A stretch of 45,083 bases of DNA. It comes from Treponema sp. GTDB taxonomy: Bacteria; Spirochaetota; Spirochaetia; Treponematales; Breznakiellaceae. The stretch's first letter is position 1. The number at the start of each line of letters is the position of its first letter. Shown here piece after piece: positions 9,533 through 17,510 of this stretch. The DNA is taken from contig JAIRXH010000022.1 in assembly GCA_031268385.1 (NCBI GenBank), forward strand, positions 1 to 45,083. The letters are read 5' to 3'. The position numbers and the translations under genes are program-made. The notes beneath the pieces were generated by a model, which searched no databases, was not told where the DNA came from, and was given only the letters and a program-made list of their open reading frames with translations.

Positions 9533-10177
9533 TCAGGACCTGCGCGCCTGATTGAGCGCTTCCCGGTAGAGTTCCCCCCAGTTTCCCCGTCTGTCAAGGC
9601 TGTCCGCGTTTGGGGTATAGCGTCTGGGGGCAAGGGTCCTGTCAAGCAGGGCAAGGTAGTCCTTTCTGTCCATGTCCGTTCCTCCGAGGCTTTCAAGATG
9701 GGGTGTGTTGACCTGGCAGTCTATGAAGGCGGCGCCGTCGGCAAAGAGGATCCCCGCGAGGACAAGGAAGGCGGCCTTGGAGGCGTTTGGTTCACGGGCG
9801 AACATTGATTCCCCTATGAAGACTTTTCCCAGCCTTACCCCGTAGCACCCGCCCGCAAGTTTTCCGTCCCGGTAGCTTTCCGAGGAATGGGCCCAGCCCA
9901 GGCGGTGCAGTTCCGTATACGCCCCGATAATGTCCTCCGTTATCCAGGTTCCCTCCTGTCCGGGGCGGAACGTTTCCGCGCAGGAGCGGATAACGGCGGG
10001 AAAATCCCTGTCCAGGGCGATCTCGAAATCGCCCTTTTTGAGGATCTTCCGCATTGATTTTGAAACGTGGAGTTTTTCCGGGAAGATGAGGAACCTTGGA
10101 TCGGGCGACTGCCACAGTACGGGATCTTCGGGGTTGTACCAGGGAAAAAGCCCCTGTTCATAGGCCGAAAGGAGCAT
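9533..10177 (-). CDS. aat: Leucyl/phenylalanyl-tRNA--protein transferase
   Basis: Transfers Leu or Phe from aminoacyl-tRNA to proteins with basic N-terminal residues, creating N-degrons for ClpS-ClpAP. Visible: LLSAYEQGLFPWYNPED, WQSPDPRFLIFPEKLHVSKS, EGTWITEDIIGAYTELH, GESMFAREPNASKAAF and DCQVNTPHLESLGG, all characteristic. The first ATG in frame is 10177 (214 residues), but the family's N-terminal segment is clearly encoded further upstream in frame (FPYLDEYERF then NVVAAGGNLSPG, about 10178-10273). No ATG, GTG or TTG exists there back to the clpA stop codon; a CTG at 10310-10312 overlaps that stop. The real start is therefore unresolved. Last gene of clpS-clpA-aat. Confidence 0.93.
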   Translation of the reverse strand: MLLSAYEQGLFPWYNPEDPVLWQSPDPRFLIFPEKLHVSKSMRKILKKGDFEIALDRDFPAVIRSCAETFRPGQEGTWITEDIIGAYTELHRLGWAHSSESYRDGKLAGGCYGVRLGKVFIGESMFAREPNASKAAFLVLAGILFADGAAFIDCQVNTPHLESLGGTDMDRKDYLALLDRTLAPRRYTPNADSLDRRGNWGELYREALNQARRS

Positions 10178-10308
10178 GCCCGGCGAAAGGTTGCCCCCCG
10201 CGGCGACAACATTGCCGTAACAGTTTTCGGAAGAAGGAAAGTGAAAACGCTCGTACTCGTCCAGATAGGGAAAAGACGGATCGGGCCCGGCGGAAGGTTT
10301 CTTCCCGC

Positions 10309-12696
10309 TCAGGAGAGGGCCTCCGAGGGGCTCTTCTCGGGCGAATCGGGAACCCTGGACGCGCTCAGTACATCCACACCCGGCGAGGTACAGGTTCCCT
10401 CCGTACCGGGAATATCGATCCGGTATTCGCCGTCGCGCCAGTCCGCGCGGGCGGAGCCTCCCGAACTGAGGGAGCCGAAGAGCACTTCATCTACAAAGAA
10501 CCCCTTGATCTTGTCCTCTATAACGCGCCCCGCGTTGCGGGCGCCGAATTCCCTGCTGTAGCCTTCTTCCGCAAGGTGTTCCACACAGGCGGCCGTAACG
10601 TCAAGGCTTACCTTCTTTTCGGCGAGCTGGGCGCTGAACGCGGCCAGTTCCTTCCTCACAATCGACATCATGACATCCCGCGAAAGACGGGCAAAACGGA
10701 TCACGCCGTCAAGGCGGTTGCGGAATTCGGGCGTGAATATCTTTTCCACCGCTCCGTCCACCGCCGATTCGTCCACCACCCTGTCGCCGAAACCGATAAG
10801 GCCCCTGCCTATTTCCCGCGCGCCGGCGTTGCTGGTCATGATGAGGATCACGTTCCTGAAATCCGCCTTTCTGCCGTTGTTGTCGGTAAGCGTGGCATAA
10901 TCCATTATCTGCAGCAGTATGTTGTAAATGTCGGGGTGAGCCTTTTCTATCTCGTCAAGAAGCACCACGGCATGAGGCTGCCTCCGTACCGCGTCGGTAA
11001 GGAGACCTCCCTCCTCGTAGCCCACATAGCCGGGGGGCGCCCCGACAAGGCGGGAAACGGTGTGCTTTTCCTGGTATTCGCTCATGTCAAAACGGTGCAT
11101 TGAAACGCCCAGTATGCCGGCCAGAGAGCGGGCCAGTTCCGTCTTGCCCACGCCTGTAGGTCCGGCGAAGAGGAAATTTGCCACGGGTTTTCCGTCCGCC
11201 CTGAAGCCGGCGCGGGAACGCTTGACCGCCTTGACCACCGCGGCGACGGCCTGGTCCTGGCCGAAGATCTGTTCCTTGAGCTTGTCTTCAAGGTTTTTAA
11301 GTTTGTCTTTTTCCGTTTCCCCGATGGAGCGTTCCGGTATGCGGGCAATGCGGGAAACAATGGCCTCGATGAGGGGAAGCCCTATGTCTATGGGCGTTTC
11401 GTTTGCTTCGTCCCCGTCCTTCCGGTACGCCTCTATTCTGGCGCGGGCCCCGGCTTCGTCGATCACGTCTATGGCCTTGTCAGGAAGCCTCCGTTCGGTA
11501 ATGTACTGGGCCGAAAGCCGCACCGCCCCTTCCAGCGCCTCGTCGCTGTAGCGGACCCTGTGGTAGTCTTCGTATTTTGATTTAAGCCCTTTGAGTATTT
11601 TGACGGCGTCGTTTTCGCCGGGTTCATTGATGTCTATTTTCTGGAAACGCCGCGAAAGCGCCCTGTCCTTGTCGAAAAATTTGGTGTATTCCTCGTGGGT
11701 AGTGGAGCCTATGCAGCGTATCTTTCCCGAAGCCAGAGCCGGTTTGAGCAGGTTGGAAGCGTCAAGCGCGCCGCCTGACACGGCGCCCGCGCCCACGATG
11801 GTATGGATCTCGTCGATGAAAAGGATGGATTTTTCCTTTTTGAGGATCTCCTCAATTACCCGCTTGATCCTGTCTTCAAAGTCTCCCCGGTATTTGGTTC
11901 CCGCCACAAGGGCGCCCATGTCAAGGGAATAGACGGAAAAATCCCTCAGCGCGGGAGGCACTTCCCCCTTCACGATACGCTGGACAAGCCCTTCGGTAAC
12001 GGCCGTTTTTCCCACGCCCGAATCGCCCACATGAACGGGGTTGTTTTTGAGCCGCCTGCAGAGAACCTGAATGGTTCTGTCCAGTTCCGCCTCCCGGCCT
12101 ATGACGGGCTCCAGCTTGTTTTCCCTGGCAAGGGCCGTCAGTTCCGTCGCGTAACGTTCAAGGGCGCTCCGTCTGCCGCTCCTTGTTTTCTGTGTCAGTT
12201 CGGGATCTTCTTCAGGCTCCTTGCCCCGCGTTTCGGCAAAGCCGCCGTTCTTTTGATCGCCGAAGGGAATATCCTGCTCGTAGCCGTGGGAAAGGACATT
12301 GAGAAGATCGAAGCGTTTGACGCCCGCCTTGCGGAGATAATAGGCGCAGTAATTCCGCTCCTCGTCAAACAGGGATACAAGAATGTCGGCCACATCCAGC
12401 ATTTCCTTTTGTGAATACTGGCTTTGAAAAAACGCCCGTTCTATGACACTCTGAAAACCCACCGTCTGGGACGGCTCTGAATTGTCGATAACAGGGACTT
12501 TCTGTTCAAAGTAATTTTCCATTCCATGTTTCAGCTGATCCAGGTTCGCGCCGCAGGCCGTGAATATGCCCTGCACCTCGTCGAACGCCAGGGACGCGTA
12601 AAGGATATGTTCGGGGGTCAGATACTCATGGTTCCGTATCTTTGCCTCATTATACGCCGCGTTAATAATGGCCCGAACATGGGCGGATATCTTCAT
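10309..12696 (-). CDS. clpA: ATP-dependent Clp protease ATP-binding subunit ClpA
   Basis: AAA+ unfoldase, 795 residues, which feeds substrates to ClpP. The N-domain (HVRAIINAAYNEAKIRNHEY) binds ClpS. AAA-1 has Walker A GDSGVGKT and Walker B ILFIDEIHT; AAA-2 has Walker A GPTGVGKT, Walker B VVLLDEIEKAHP and sensor-2 GARN. The loop GLIGFGDR carries the IGF/IGL-type tripeptide that docks to ClpP; no clpP is in the window. The length and the lack of a ClpB/C middle domain identify ClpA. GGAG precedes the ATG. It follows clpS by 48 bp and overlaps the probable upstream extension of aat, so the three genes form one operon for N-degron degradation. Confidence 0.96.
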   Translation of the reverse strand: MKISAHVRAIINAAYNEAKIRNHEYLTPEHILYASLAFDEVQGIFTACGANLDQLKHGMENYFEQKVPVIDNSEPSQTVGFQSVIERAFFQSQYSQKEMLDVADILVSLFDEERNYCAYYLRKAGVKRFDLLNVLSHGYEQDIPFGDQKNGGFAETRGKEPEEDPELTQKTRSGRRSALERYATELTALARENKLEPVIGREAELDRTIQVLCRRLKNNPVHVGDSGVGKTAVTEGLVQRIVKGEVPPALRDFSVYSLDMGALVAGTKYRGDFEDRIKRVIEEILKKEKSILFIDEIHTIVGAGAVSGGALDASNLLKPALASGKIRCIGSTTHEEYTKFFDKDRALSRRFQKIDINEPGENDAVKILKGLKSKYEDYHRVRYSDEALEGAVRLSAQYITERRLPDKAIDVIDEAGARARIEAYRKDGDEANETPIDIGLPLIEAIVSRIARIPERSIGETEKDKLKNLEDKLKEQIFGQDQAVAAVVKAVKRSRAGFRADGKPVANFLFAGPTGVGKTELARSLAGILGVSMHRFDMSEYQEKHTVSRLVGAPPGYVGYEEGGLLTDAVRRQPHAVVLLDEIEKAHPDIYNILLQIMDYATLTDNNGRKADFRNVILIMTSNAGAREIGRGLIGFGDRVVDESAVDGAVEKIFTPEFRNRLDGVIRFARLSRDVMMSIVRKELAAFSAQLAEKKVSLDVTAACVEHLAEEGYSREFGARNAGRVIEDKIKGFFVDEVLFGSLSSGGSARADWRDGEYRIDIPGTEGTCTSPGVDVLSASRVPDSPEKSPSEALS

Positions 12697-12744
12697 TTTT
12701 TAAGCTCCATATCTCCTATAAGTATATATCAATATACTCTCTTT

Positions 12745-13050
12745 TTACTCCACTATACACATCAGTGGATATTCGTGCTTCCGGGCTATGGCGTGAACCT
12801 GGTTTGCCTTGGTCCGGGCTATGTCCCAGGGGTACATGCCCACAACGCCCTTTCCCTTGCGGTGCACATCCATCATGATCCGGCCGGCTTCTTCCTCGTT
12901 TTTGTGAAAAATCAGCATAAGAATCTCCACAACAAATTCCATGGTTGTATAGTCGTCGTTAAGCAGTATAACCCGGCATTCGTCGGGTTCCTTGAGTTTT
13001 TCCCTCTTTTTTTCGGCTGTATCGGCGCCGCTTCCCGCGAGGACGGCCAT
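12745..13050 (-). CDS. clpS: ClpS adaptor protein
   Basis: N-degron adaptor that binds bulky N-terminal residues and hands proteins to ClpA. Core motifs are visible: CRVILLNDDYTTMEFVVEIL, in which NDD forms the pocket, then HKNEEEAGRIMMDVHRKGKG and a C-terminal QVHAIARKHEYPL. The start is placed at ATG 13050, which follows GGGGGT and gives 101 residues; the frame is open up to 13137, but that would overlap the divergent OmpA-like gene and is not needed for the fold. The first 25 residues are a charged, probably flexible tail, as usual for ClpS. First gene of the clpS-clpA-aat operon. Confidence 0.95.
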   Translation of the reverse strand: MAVLAGSGADTAEKKREKLKEPDECRVILLNDDYTTMEFVVEILMLIFHKNEEEAGRIMMDVHRKGKGVVGMYPWDIARTKANQVHAIARKHEYPLMCIVE

Positions 13051-13084
13051 ACCCCCAGAATACCGGAAAACGGCGCGAAACTCA

Positions 13085-13444
13085 ATGCCCGCCGGCCTTT
13101 CCGTTCCCGTGGAGTCCCACCTGGTTGAACTTGACACGGCGGGGGAACTGCTGCGGACCCGCGCGGATCTCGTGGTGCATCTGCGGGGCTATGCCGCGCC
13201 CTGGGGAACGGCGGCGGGACAGCTTGCCCTTTCGGAAGGGCGGGTCAGATTCTGCGGAGAGTACCTGCGCGAAAACCTCGGCATAACGGACGAACGGATA
13301 ACGCTTGAATGGTACGGCGCCGAAAGGCTCCCGGAAAGTTCGGACGGTTCCGACTGGCGGCGGCGCTGTGTGGAAATAATTATTGAAGCCGCGGCTTCAA
13401 CCGAATCTATGGCTTCAACCGAATCTATGGATTCGACCGAATAA
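13085..13444 (+). CDS. Short OmpA-like domain protein, possibly truncated
   Basis: 119 residues resembling only the OmpA/MotB peptidoglycan-binding module: a central LSEGRVRFCGEYLRENLGI, then DERITLEWYGAERLP and the terminal RRRCVEIII strand. No signal peptide precedes the domain when the ATG at 13085 is used; a TTG at 12992 would add a hydrophobic stretch but runs antisense through clpS and is doubtful. The C-terminus has three near-copies of STESM, encoded by an 18-bp repeat just before the stop. Start and integrity are uncertain: it may be a remnant of a longer outer-membrane protein. The lipoprotein gene starts 24 bp downstream. Confidence 0.5.
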   Translation: MPAGLSVPVESHLVELDTAGELLRTRADLVVHLRGYAAPWGTAAGQLALSEGRVRFCGEYLRENLGITDERITLEWYGAERLPESSDGSDWRRRCVEIIIEAAASTESMASTESMDSTE

Positions 13445-14008
13445 ACGCGGTAACAAAAAAGGCGGTGCGTGATGAAAAAGACGGTGTTTGGCGCGGCGGT
13501 GTTTCTTGTCCTTTCCATAACGGGGTGCAACAACTTCTTTCATGAGCTTGTTCCCCCGGACGGAAACCGCATACCGGCGTTCGCCGCTGCCGGGCAGCTT
13601 GGAGCGGCCCGCATAGGGGAAAACGACATAACCATTACCGTGGGCCCCGGCGTGGACCCCGCCGGCATTCTCCCGGCCATCATGGTGTCGCCCAAGGCGA
13701 CGCTGTTTCCCGTGACCCTTTCCTACATTCAGAAAGCGTTCCCCCTGGCCAACGTGTTCCGCGAGGGCATGACCTTTTACACCAACCAGGACAGGGCCAA
13801 TTACATGATAGATCTTGTCAAACGGGACCGGAACGTTACCGCGCCCGTCATTGACGAGGCCATCGATTTTTCGACCCCCGTACTGTTCCTTGTGGTAAGC
13901 GGCCTTGGAACCGGCAGTACACGGTCCAGGTGGAAGTGGACACGGGGGAAGGGATCATCCATTCCTTGTATTGCGCAGGGGTTTGATGGCGGCGGGGATC
14001 CGGGCGGG

Positions 14009-14209
14009 CGTACCGGAGAAGCTCGCGGTCGTACCGGAGAAGCTCGCGGGCGTACCGGAGAAGCTCGCGGGCGTACCGGAGAAGCTCGCGGGTGTACCGG
14101 AGAAGCTCGCGGGTGTACCGGAGAAGCTCGCGGGCGTACCGGAGAAGCTCGCGGGCGTACCGGAGAAGCTCGCGGGCATACCGGAGAAGCTCGCGGGCAT
14201 ACCGGAGAC
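14009..14209. repeat. 21-bp tandem array 1 (about ten units)
   Basis: Ten copies at an exact 21-bp period; the core ACCGG recurs at 14012, 14033 and so on to 14201. The unit is approximately CGTACCGGAGAAGCTCGCGG plus one base, with CGT varying to TGT and CAT. All three forward frames stay open across it because 21 is a multiple of three. The last unit decays after ACCGGAGA and runs straight into a half-copy of the GGGAGTTTT hairpin element. It lies inside the broken lipoprotein gene. There are no spacers, so this is not a CRISPR. A second 21-bp array with the same TACCGG...GAAG core is at 43759-43961. Confidence 0.95.
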
Positions 14210-17200
14210 TCCGGCTGTCCGCCTGTGGGCGGACAACTGGGGAGTTTTGCGGCACAGACGCCGGGGGATGGAACCTTGAAACCAGAACAAAGACCGTTAC
14301 GGTACAGCGGCCCGGCTTTGCCCCGGCGGACTACACCCTTACCGTCGAGTTCCGGGAAGACCCTGACACCGCGAGGTCCATTGTCGACTTCCGCTTTACC
14401 GCCGCGCAGAACTACGGGATCAAGTACACCGTCATGGGGAACATAACCAATACCGGGGAAACGGGAACCATTACCGTGCGGGTGCACCATACGGGGGCCG
14501 TTCCCGCCTCGCTGGTAGCGGAGTTTGTGTCGCCCGGCGCGGTGACCGTGGAAGGGGCGCCCCAGACAAGCGGCGTAAGCGCCCATGATTTTTCACAACC
14601 CGTCTACTACAAGGTGGTGTCGAAGGACGGAATGTACACCCGGCTTTACCGGGTGGAGGTGGAATTTGTCAACGCGGACGATTCCCGGCCCCGGCTGAAC
14701 GGTTTTCTCTTTGACACGGCTGACAACGCCGCGCTGGCCTCCGGCACCTCCGGCATGATAGACCACGGCGCGGGGCTTGTCATCATAGAGGCGGTGTATT
14801 CAGGCGATCCGCCGCCGTACACCCTGGTACCCCGGTTCAGCGCCGGGGGGAACGTCACCGTAAACGGCGCGCTCCAGACAAGCGGGGCGAGCGCCGTCAA
14901 TTTTTCCGGCAAGGTCAAATATACGGTAACGGATCCGGGGAACCCCTCCCTGTTCCGGGACTACTGGGTGGAGGTCCGTTTTGTGAAGAATTCCCTGTCG
15001 CTGGCGGAGATAGGCGAGTTCCGCTTCTTCGCCGCCGACAACCCCCACCTGACGTCCGACGTAACGGCGGTAATAGACCAGGCCGCGGGGACCATGTACG
15101 CGGTACTGGCCTTTGACAACGCGGGGAACGGCCACAGGACCCTTGTTCCCCGGTGGCTGGCACAGGGGACCGTACAGGTTGGGGGCGTCCTCCAGACAAG
15201 CGGCGCGAGCGGCAGGGTGTTCAGCCCGCCTGTCGTGTACCGGGCGGTATCCGCCGACGGCGCCTTTTACCGGGACTACACGGTGACGGTGCTCGAGGTA
15301 AACACCCTGATCTACGTGAAAAAGAACGCCGCCGGGGACAACACCGGGGTAAGCTGGGAGAACGCCTTTACAAGCCTGGCCGACGCCTGTAAGGCGGCGA
15401 ATTTCCTCCCCGCGGCCCTGCCGGCCGAAATATGGATAGCCGAAGGAACCTACCGGCCCAGCGAAACCAGGGACAGGACGGCGTACTTCCCCGTGCGCGG
15501 GGCGACGGGCTACTACGGGGGCTTTGCCGGAACCGAGACGTCGCGGGCGGAACGGGTCCCCTCGGCCCACCCCGTTGTTATCAGCGGGGACCTTGGGGGC
15601 GGGGTTTACGCCGAACACCTCTTTATGAACACAACCCTTGGGGGCGCGAATGTCGCCTTTGGGGAAATGACCTGTACCGGGGCCAGGGCCCTGACGGGAT
15701 CGAACCAGTACGGCGCGGCGGTGTTTGTCTCGGGTACGGGCGTTCTTGCTGTTACCAATGTGGACTTTAAGGATCTGCGGGCCACAAACTACGGTGGGGC
15801 GGTCTATGCCTTCAGCAGCAGCGGTTCCATCACCATAACAAACTGCGGTTTTAAAAACATCACGGCGGGCAGCAGCGGCGGGGCGGTCTATGCCTCCGGC
15901 AATAGCGGCAATGTCACCATAACAAACTGCGATTTTGAAAACATCACGGCGGGCAGCAACGGCGGGGCGGTCAATGCTTCTGGTAACAGCGTCACCATAA
16001 CGAACTGCGATTTTAAAAACACTACAGTAACGGCGGGGAACTATGGCTATGGCTTCGGCGGGGCGGTTTATGCCTCCGGTAATAACGCTTCCGTCACCAT
16101 AACAGACTGCGGTTTTGAAAACACCAAGGCAATGGGGAACTATGGCTATGGCGGGGCGGTCTATGCCTCCGGTAATACCTCTTCCGTCACCATAAAGGAC
16201 TGCGGTTTTAAAAACATCACGGCGAGCGGCGGTGCGAGCGGTGGGGGAGGCGGGGCGGTCTCTATCGGTTATAGCAGCGGCGGCGGCATAATAGTGACCA
16301 TAAAGGACTGCGGTTTTGAAAACATCACGGCGGGTGGCTATGGCGGGGCGGTCTATGCCTCCGGTAATATGTCTTCCGTCACCATAACGGACTGTGATTT
16401 TAAAAATGTTACGGCGGGCAACGGCGGCGGGGCGGTCCAAGCCAACGGCAATGTCACCATAACGGGCTGCGATTTTGAAAACATCACGGCGCTCGGGGGC
16501 GGCGGGGCGGTCTATGCCTCCGGTAGCAGCGATTCTATCGCCATAACGGACTGTAATTTTAAAGACACGACGGCCGGTACCGGCGGGGCGGTCTATGCTT
16601 CAGGCAGTAATATAACGATAACCGGTGTCTCTATTGTCAACTCAACGGCAACCCACATTGTCGGCGGCGGCGGACTCTTCGTTGGAATGAATGACGGTGG
16701 TACGTTGGCGATACACAACTATACCAGTACCCATACGCGGACAACCGGGGGAGGAGGTTCGATAGGAATTCAGGTTTCGAACGGGGCCTCCGTCACTATA
16801 AACGGCGCTTCCATCAGCGATTCGGAGGCGGTCAATACGACGGCTACCGGCAACTGGGGTGGCGGAGGAATCGAAATATTAGGTGGTGGTCTTGGTCCTG
16901 TTTCCACGGTGGTGTTTTCCAATGTCACGTTAACAAACGTACGGGCACAGGGAAGCGGCCATATAGTAGGCGGGGCCGTGTATTTTGATAGGATAGCGCT
17001 TGCTATGAACAACTGTTCCATTGTGTCCTCGGCCAGCGGTGGGTACGGCGGCGCGGTCGCGGGTAGTTCCTCCTCCTCGTGCGTGTTCAACGGGGTGTCC
17101 TTCCAGGGCTTCTCCGCCCCCCTTGGGGGGAGCTTGCTGTACGGTAATACCGGTACATACAGTGTGGGGCCGGGCTGTTATATAAACGGGACGCCTGTCA

Positions 17201-17274
17201 ACGCCTCCACCTTTGCCTCGTTCTTGCCGCTGTGTTATCTTGTTAACGGCGCCACCATAGCGCCGGCGTTCTAG
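14092..17274 (+). CDS. 3' fragment of surface beta-helix lipoprotein gene
   Basis: An open frame of 1060 codons whose first about 50 residues (YRRSSRA repeats) are only the 21-bp array read through; real protein probably resumes near 14250 (GTDAGGWNLETRTKTVT). Three Ig-like domains of about 100 residues follow, each ending near a QTSGxSAxxFSxPV signature, to about 15300. A linker (IYVKKNAAGDNTGVSWENAF) opens a right-handed parallel beta-helix of about ten to twelve coils with GGAVYASGN, VTITNC and FENITAG repeats, as in chlamydial-type polymorphic surface proteins. It is predicted to be exposed at the cell surface. As it stands it has no start or signal of its own, so it is probably not expressed. 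DNA repeats within the helix could drive copy-number change. Confidence 0.75.
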   Translation: MYRRSSRVYRRSSRAYRRSSRAYRRSSRAYRRSSRAYRRLRLSACGRTTGEFCGTDAGGWNLETRTKTVTVQRPGFAPADYTLTVEFREDPDTARSIVDFRFTAAQNYGIKYTVMGNITNTGETGTITVRVHHTGAVPASLVAEFVSPGAVTVEGAPQTSGVSAHDFSQPVYYKVVSKDGMYTRLYRVEVEFVNADDSRPRLNGFLFDTADNAALASGTSGMIDHGAGLVIIEAVYSGDPPPYTLVPRFSAGGNVTVNGALQTSGASAVNFSGKVKYTVTDPGNPSLFRDYWVEVRFVKNSLSLAEIGEFRFFAADNPHLTSDVTAVIDQAAGTMYAVLAFDNAGNGHRTLVPRWLAQGTVQVGGVLQTSGASGRVFSPPVVYRAVSADGAFYRDYTVTVLEVNTLIYVKKNAAGDNTGVSWENAFTSLADACKAANFLPAALPAEIWIAEGTYRPSETRDRTAYFPVRGATGYYGGFAGTETSRAERVPSAHPVVISGDLGGGVYAEHLFMNTTLGGANVAFGEMTCTGARALTGSNQYGAAVFVSGTGVLAVTNVDFKDLRATNYGGAVYAFSSSGSITITNCGFKNITAGSSGGAVYASGNSGNVTITNCDFENITAGSNGGAVNASGNSVTITNCDFKNTTVTAGNYGYGFGGAVYASGNNASVTITDCGFENTKAMGNYGYGGAVYASGNTSSVTIKDCGFKNITASGGASGGGGGAVSIGYSSGGGIIVTIKDCGFENITAGGYGGAVYASGNMSSVTITDCDFKNVTAGNGGGAVQANGNVTITGCDFENITALGGGGAVYASGSSDSIAITDCNFKDTTAGTGGAVYASGSNITITGVSIVNSTATHIVGGGGLFVGMNDGGTLAIHNYTSTHTRTTGGGGSIGIQVSNGASVTINGASISDSEAVNTTATGNWGGGGIEILGGGLGPVSTVVFSNVTLTNVRAQGSGHIVGGAVYFDRIALAMNNCSIVSSASGGYGGAVAGSSSSSCVFNGVSFQGFSAPLGGSLLYGNTGTYSVGPGCYINGTPVNASTFASFLPLCYLVNGATIAPAF
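14216..14252 (+). repeat. GGGAGTTTT hairpin element, half copy (E1)
   Basis: A palindrome TGTCCGCC/GGCGGACA (14216-14223 and 14228-14235) is followed by ACTGGGGAGTTTTGCGG. This matches the left half of the elements at 41829, 43665 and 43956, but the right arm (CCGCAAAACTCC) is missing. It abuts tandem array 1 and appears to mark the right edge of the insertion in the lipoprotein gene. Confidence 0.7.
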
Positions 17275-17280
17275 GGGAAG

Positions 17281-17312
17281 CGCCGGTTTATTCGAACGCG
17301 AATAAACCGGCG
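17281..17312. terminator. Strong hairpin after the lipoprotein gene
   Basis: Perfect 14-bp arms, CGCCGGTTTATTCG at 17281-17294 and its complement at 17299-17312, with loop AACG. It begins 7 bp after the stop codon. There is no T run, so simple intrinsic termination is uncertain. The hairpin at 23282-23313 has the same flanks (GGAAG before, GTT after) and nearly the same stem with compensatory changes. The rest of 17313-17510 shows no gene. Confidence 0.7.
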
Positions 17313-17510
17313 TTACCATTGACCACGCCAACAGCGCGAACTTTCCATATAAGTGGAGTTATTGCCATTATTTACCGGCAAATTTTCGTTATAACTGGCG
17401 TTTTTTTGTTTCAGCCGGGGAAATGTTCATGATACCCTGAGTCGTTGTTGGTAAACCGCGCCCTGGATCCGGCTGTTCCCTTCCCGTCTTCCATCTGCTA
17501 TACTGGTCCG

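Larger units (their letters stand above)
13469..14446 (+). pseudogene. 5' fragment of a broken surface lipoprotein gene
   Basis: Starts with a lipoprotein signal (AVFLVLSITGCNN, lipobox ending in Cys21) after GCGGTGCGTG. The first about 145 residues read as an exported protein ending in TPVLFLVVSGLGTG. At about 13900-13917 the natural continuation (QYTVQVEVDTGEGIIHSLY) is in another frame, one base off, and that frame meets TGA at 13983-13985. The original frame stays open to 14446 only because it passes through a 21-bp tandem array (RTGEARG repeats), which is not believable protein. The downstream gene body (from about 14250) is in the same frame as QYTVQ. Ancestrally this was one gene ending at 17274, now broken by a frameshift and an insertion. 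Confidence 0.75.

Noticed and set aside
14009-14209. CRISPR array
   Set aside because: Units of 21 bp follow each other without spacers, and no cas genes are present. The same holds for 43759-43961.
13905-14279. VPEKLAG-repeat protein in a third frame
   Set aside because: All three frames are open through the 21-bp array; this one has no start signal or continuation.
14800-16440. Long antisense open frame (546 codons) over the beta-helix gene
   Set aside because: It mirrors the repetitive coils of the plus-strand gene, has no ribosome-binding site and gives an Arg/Gly/Ala-rich low-complexity product.
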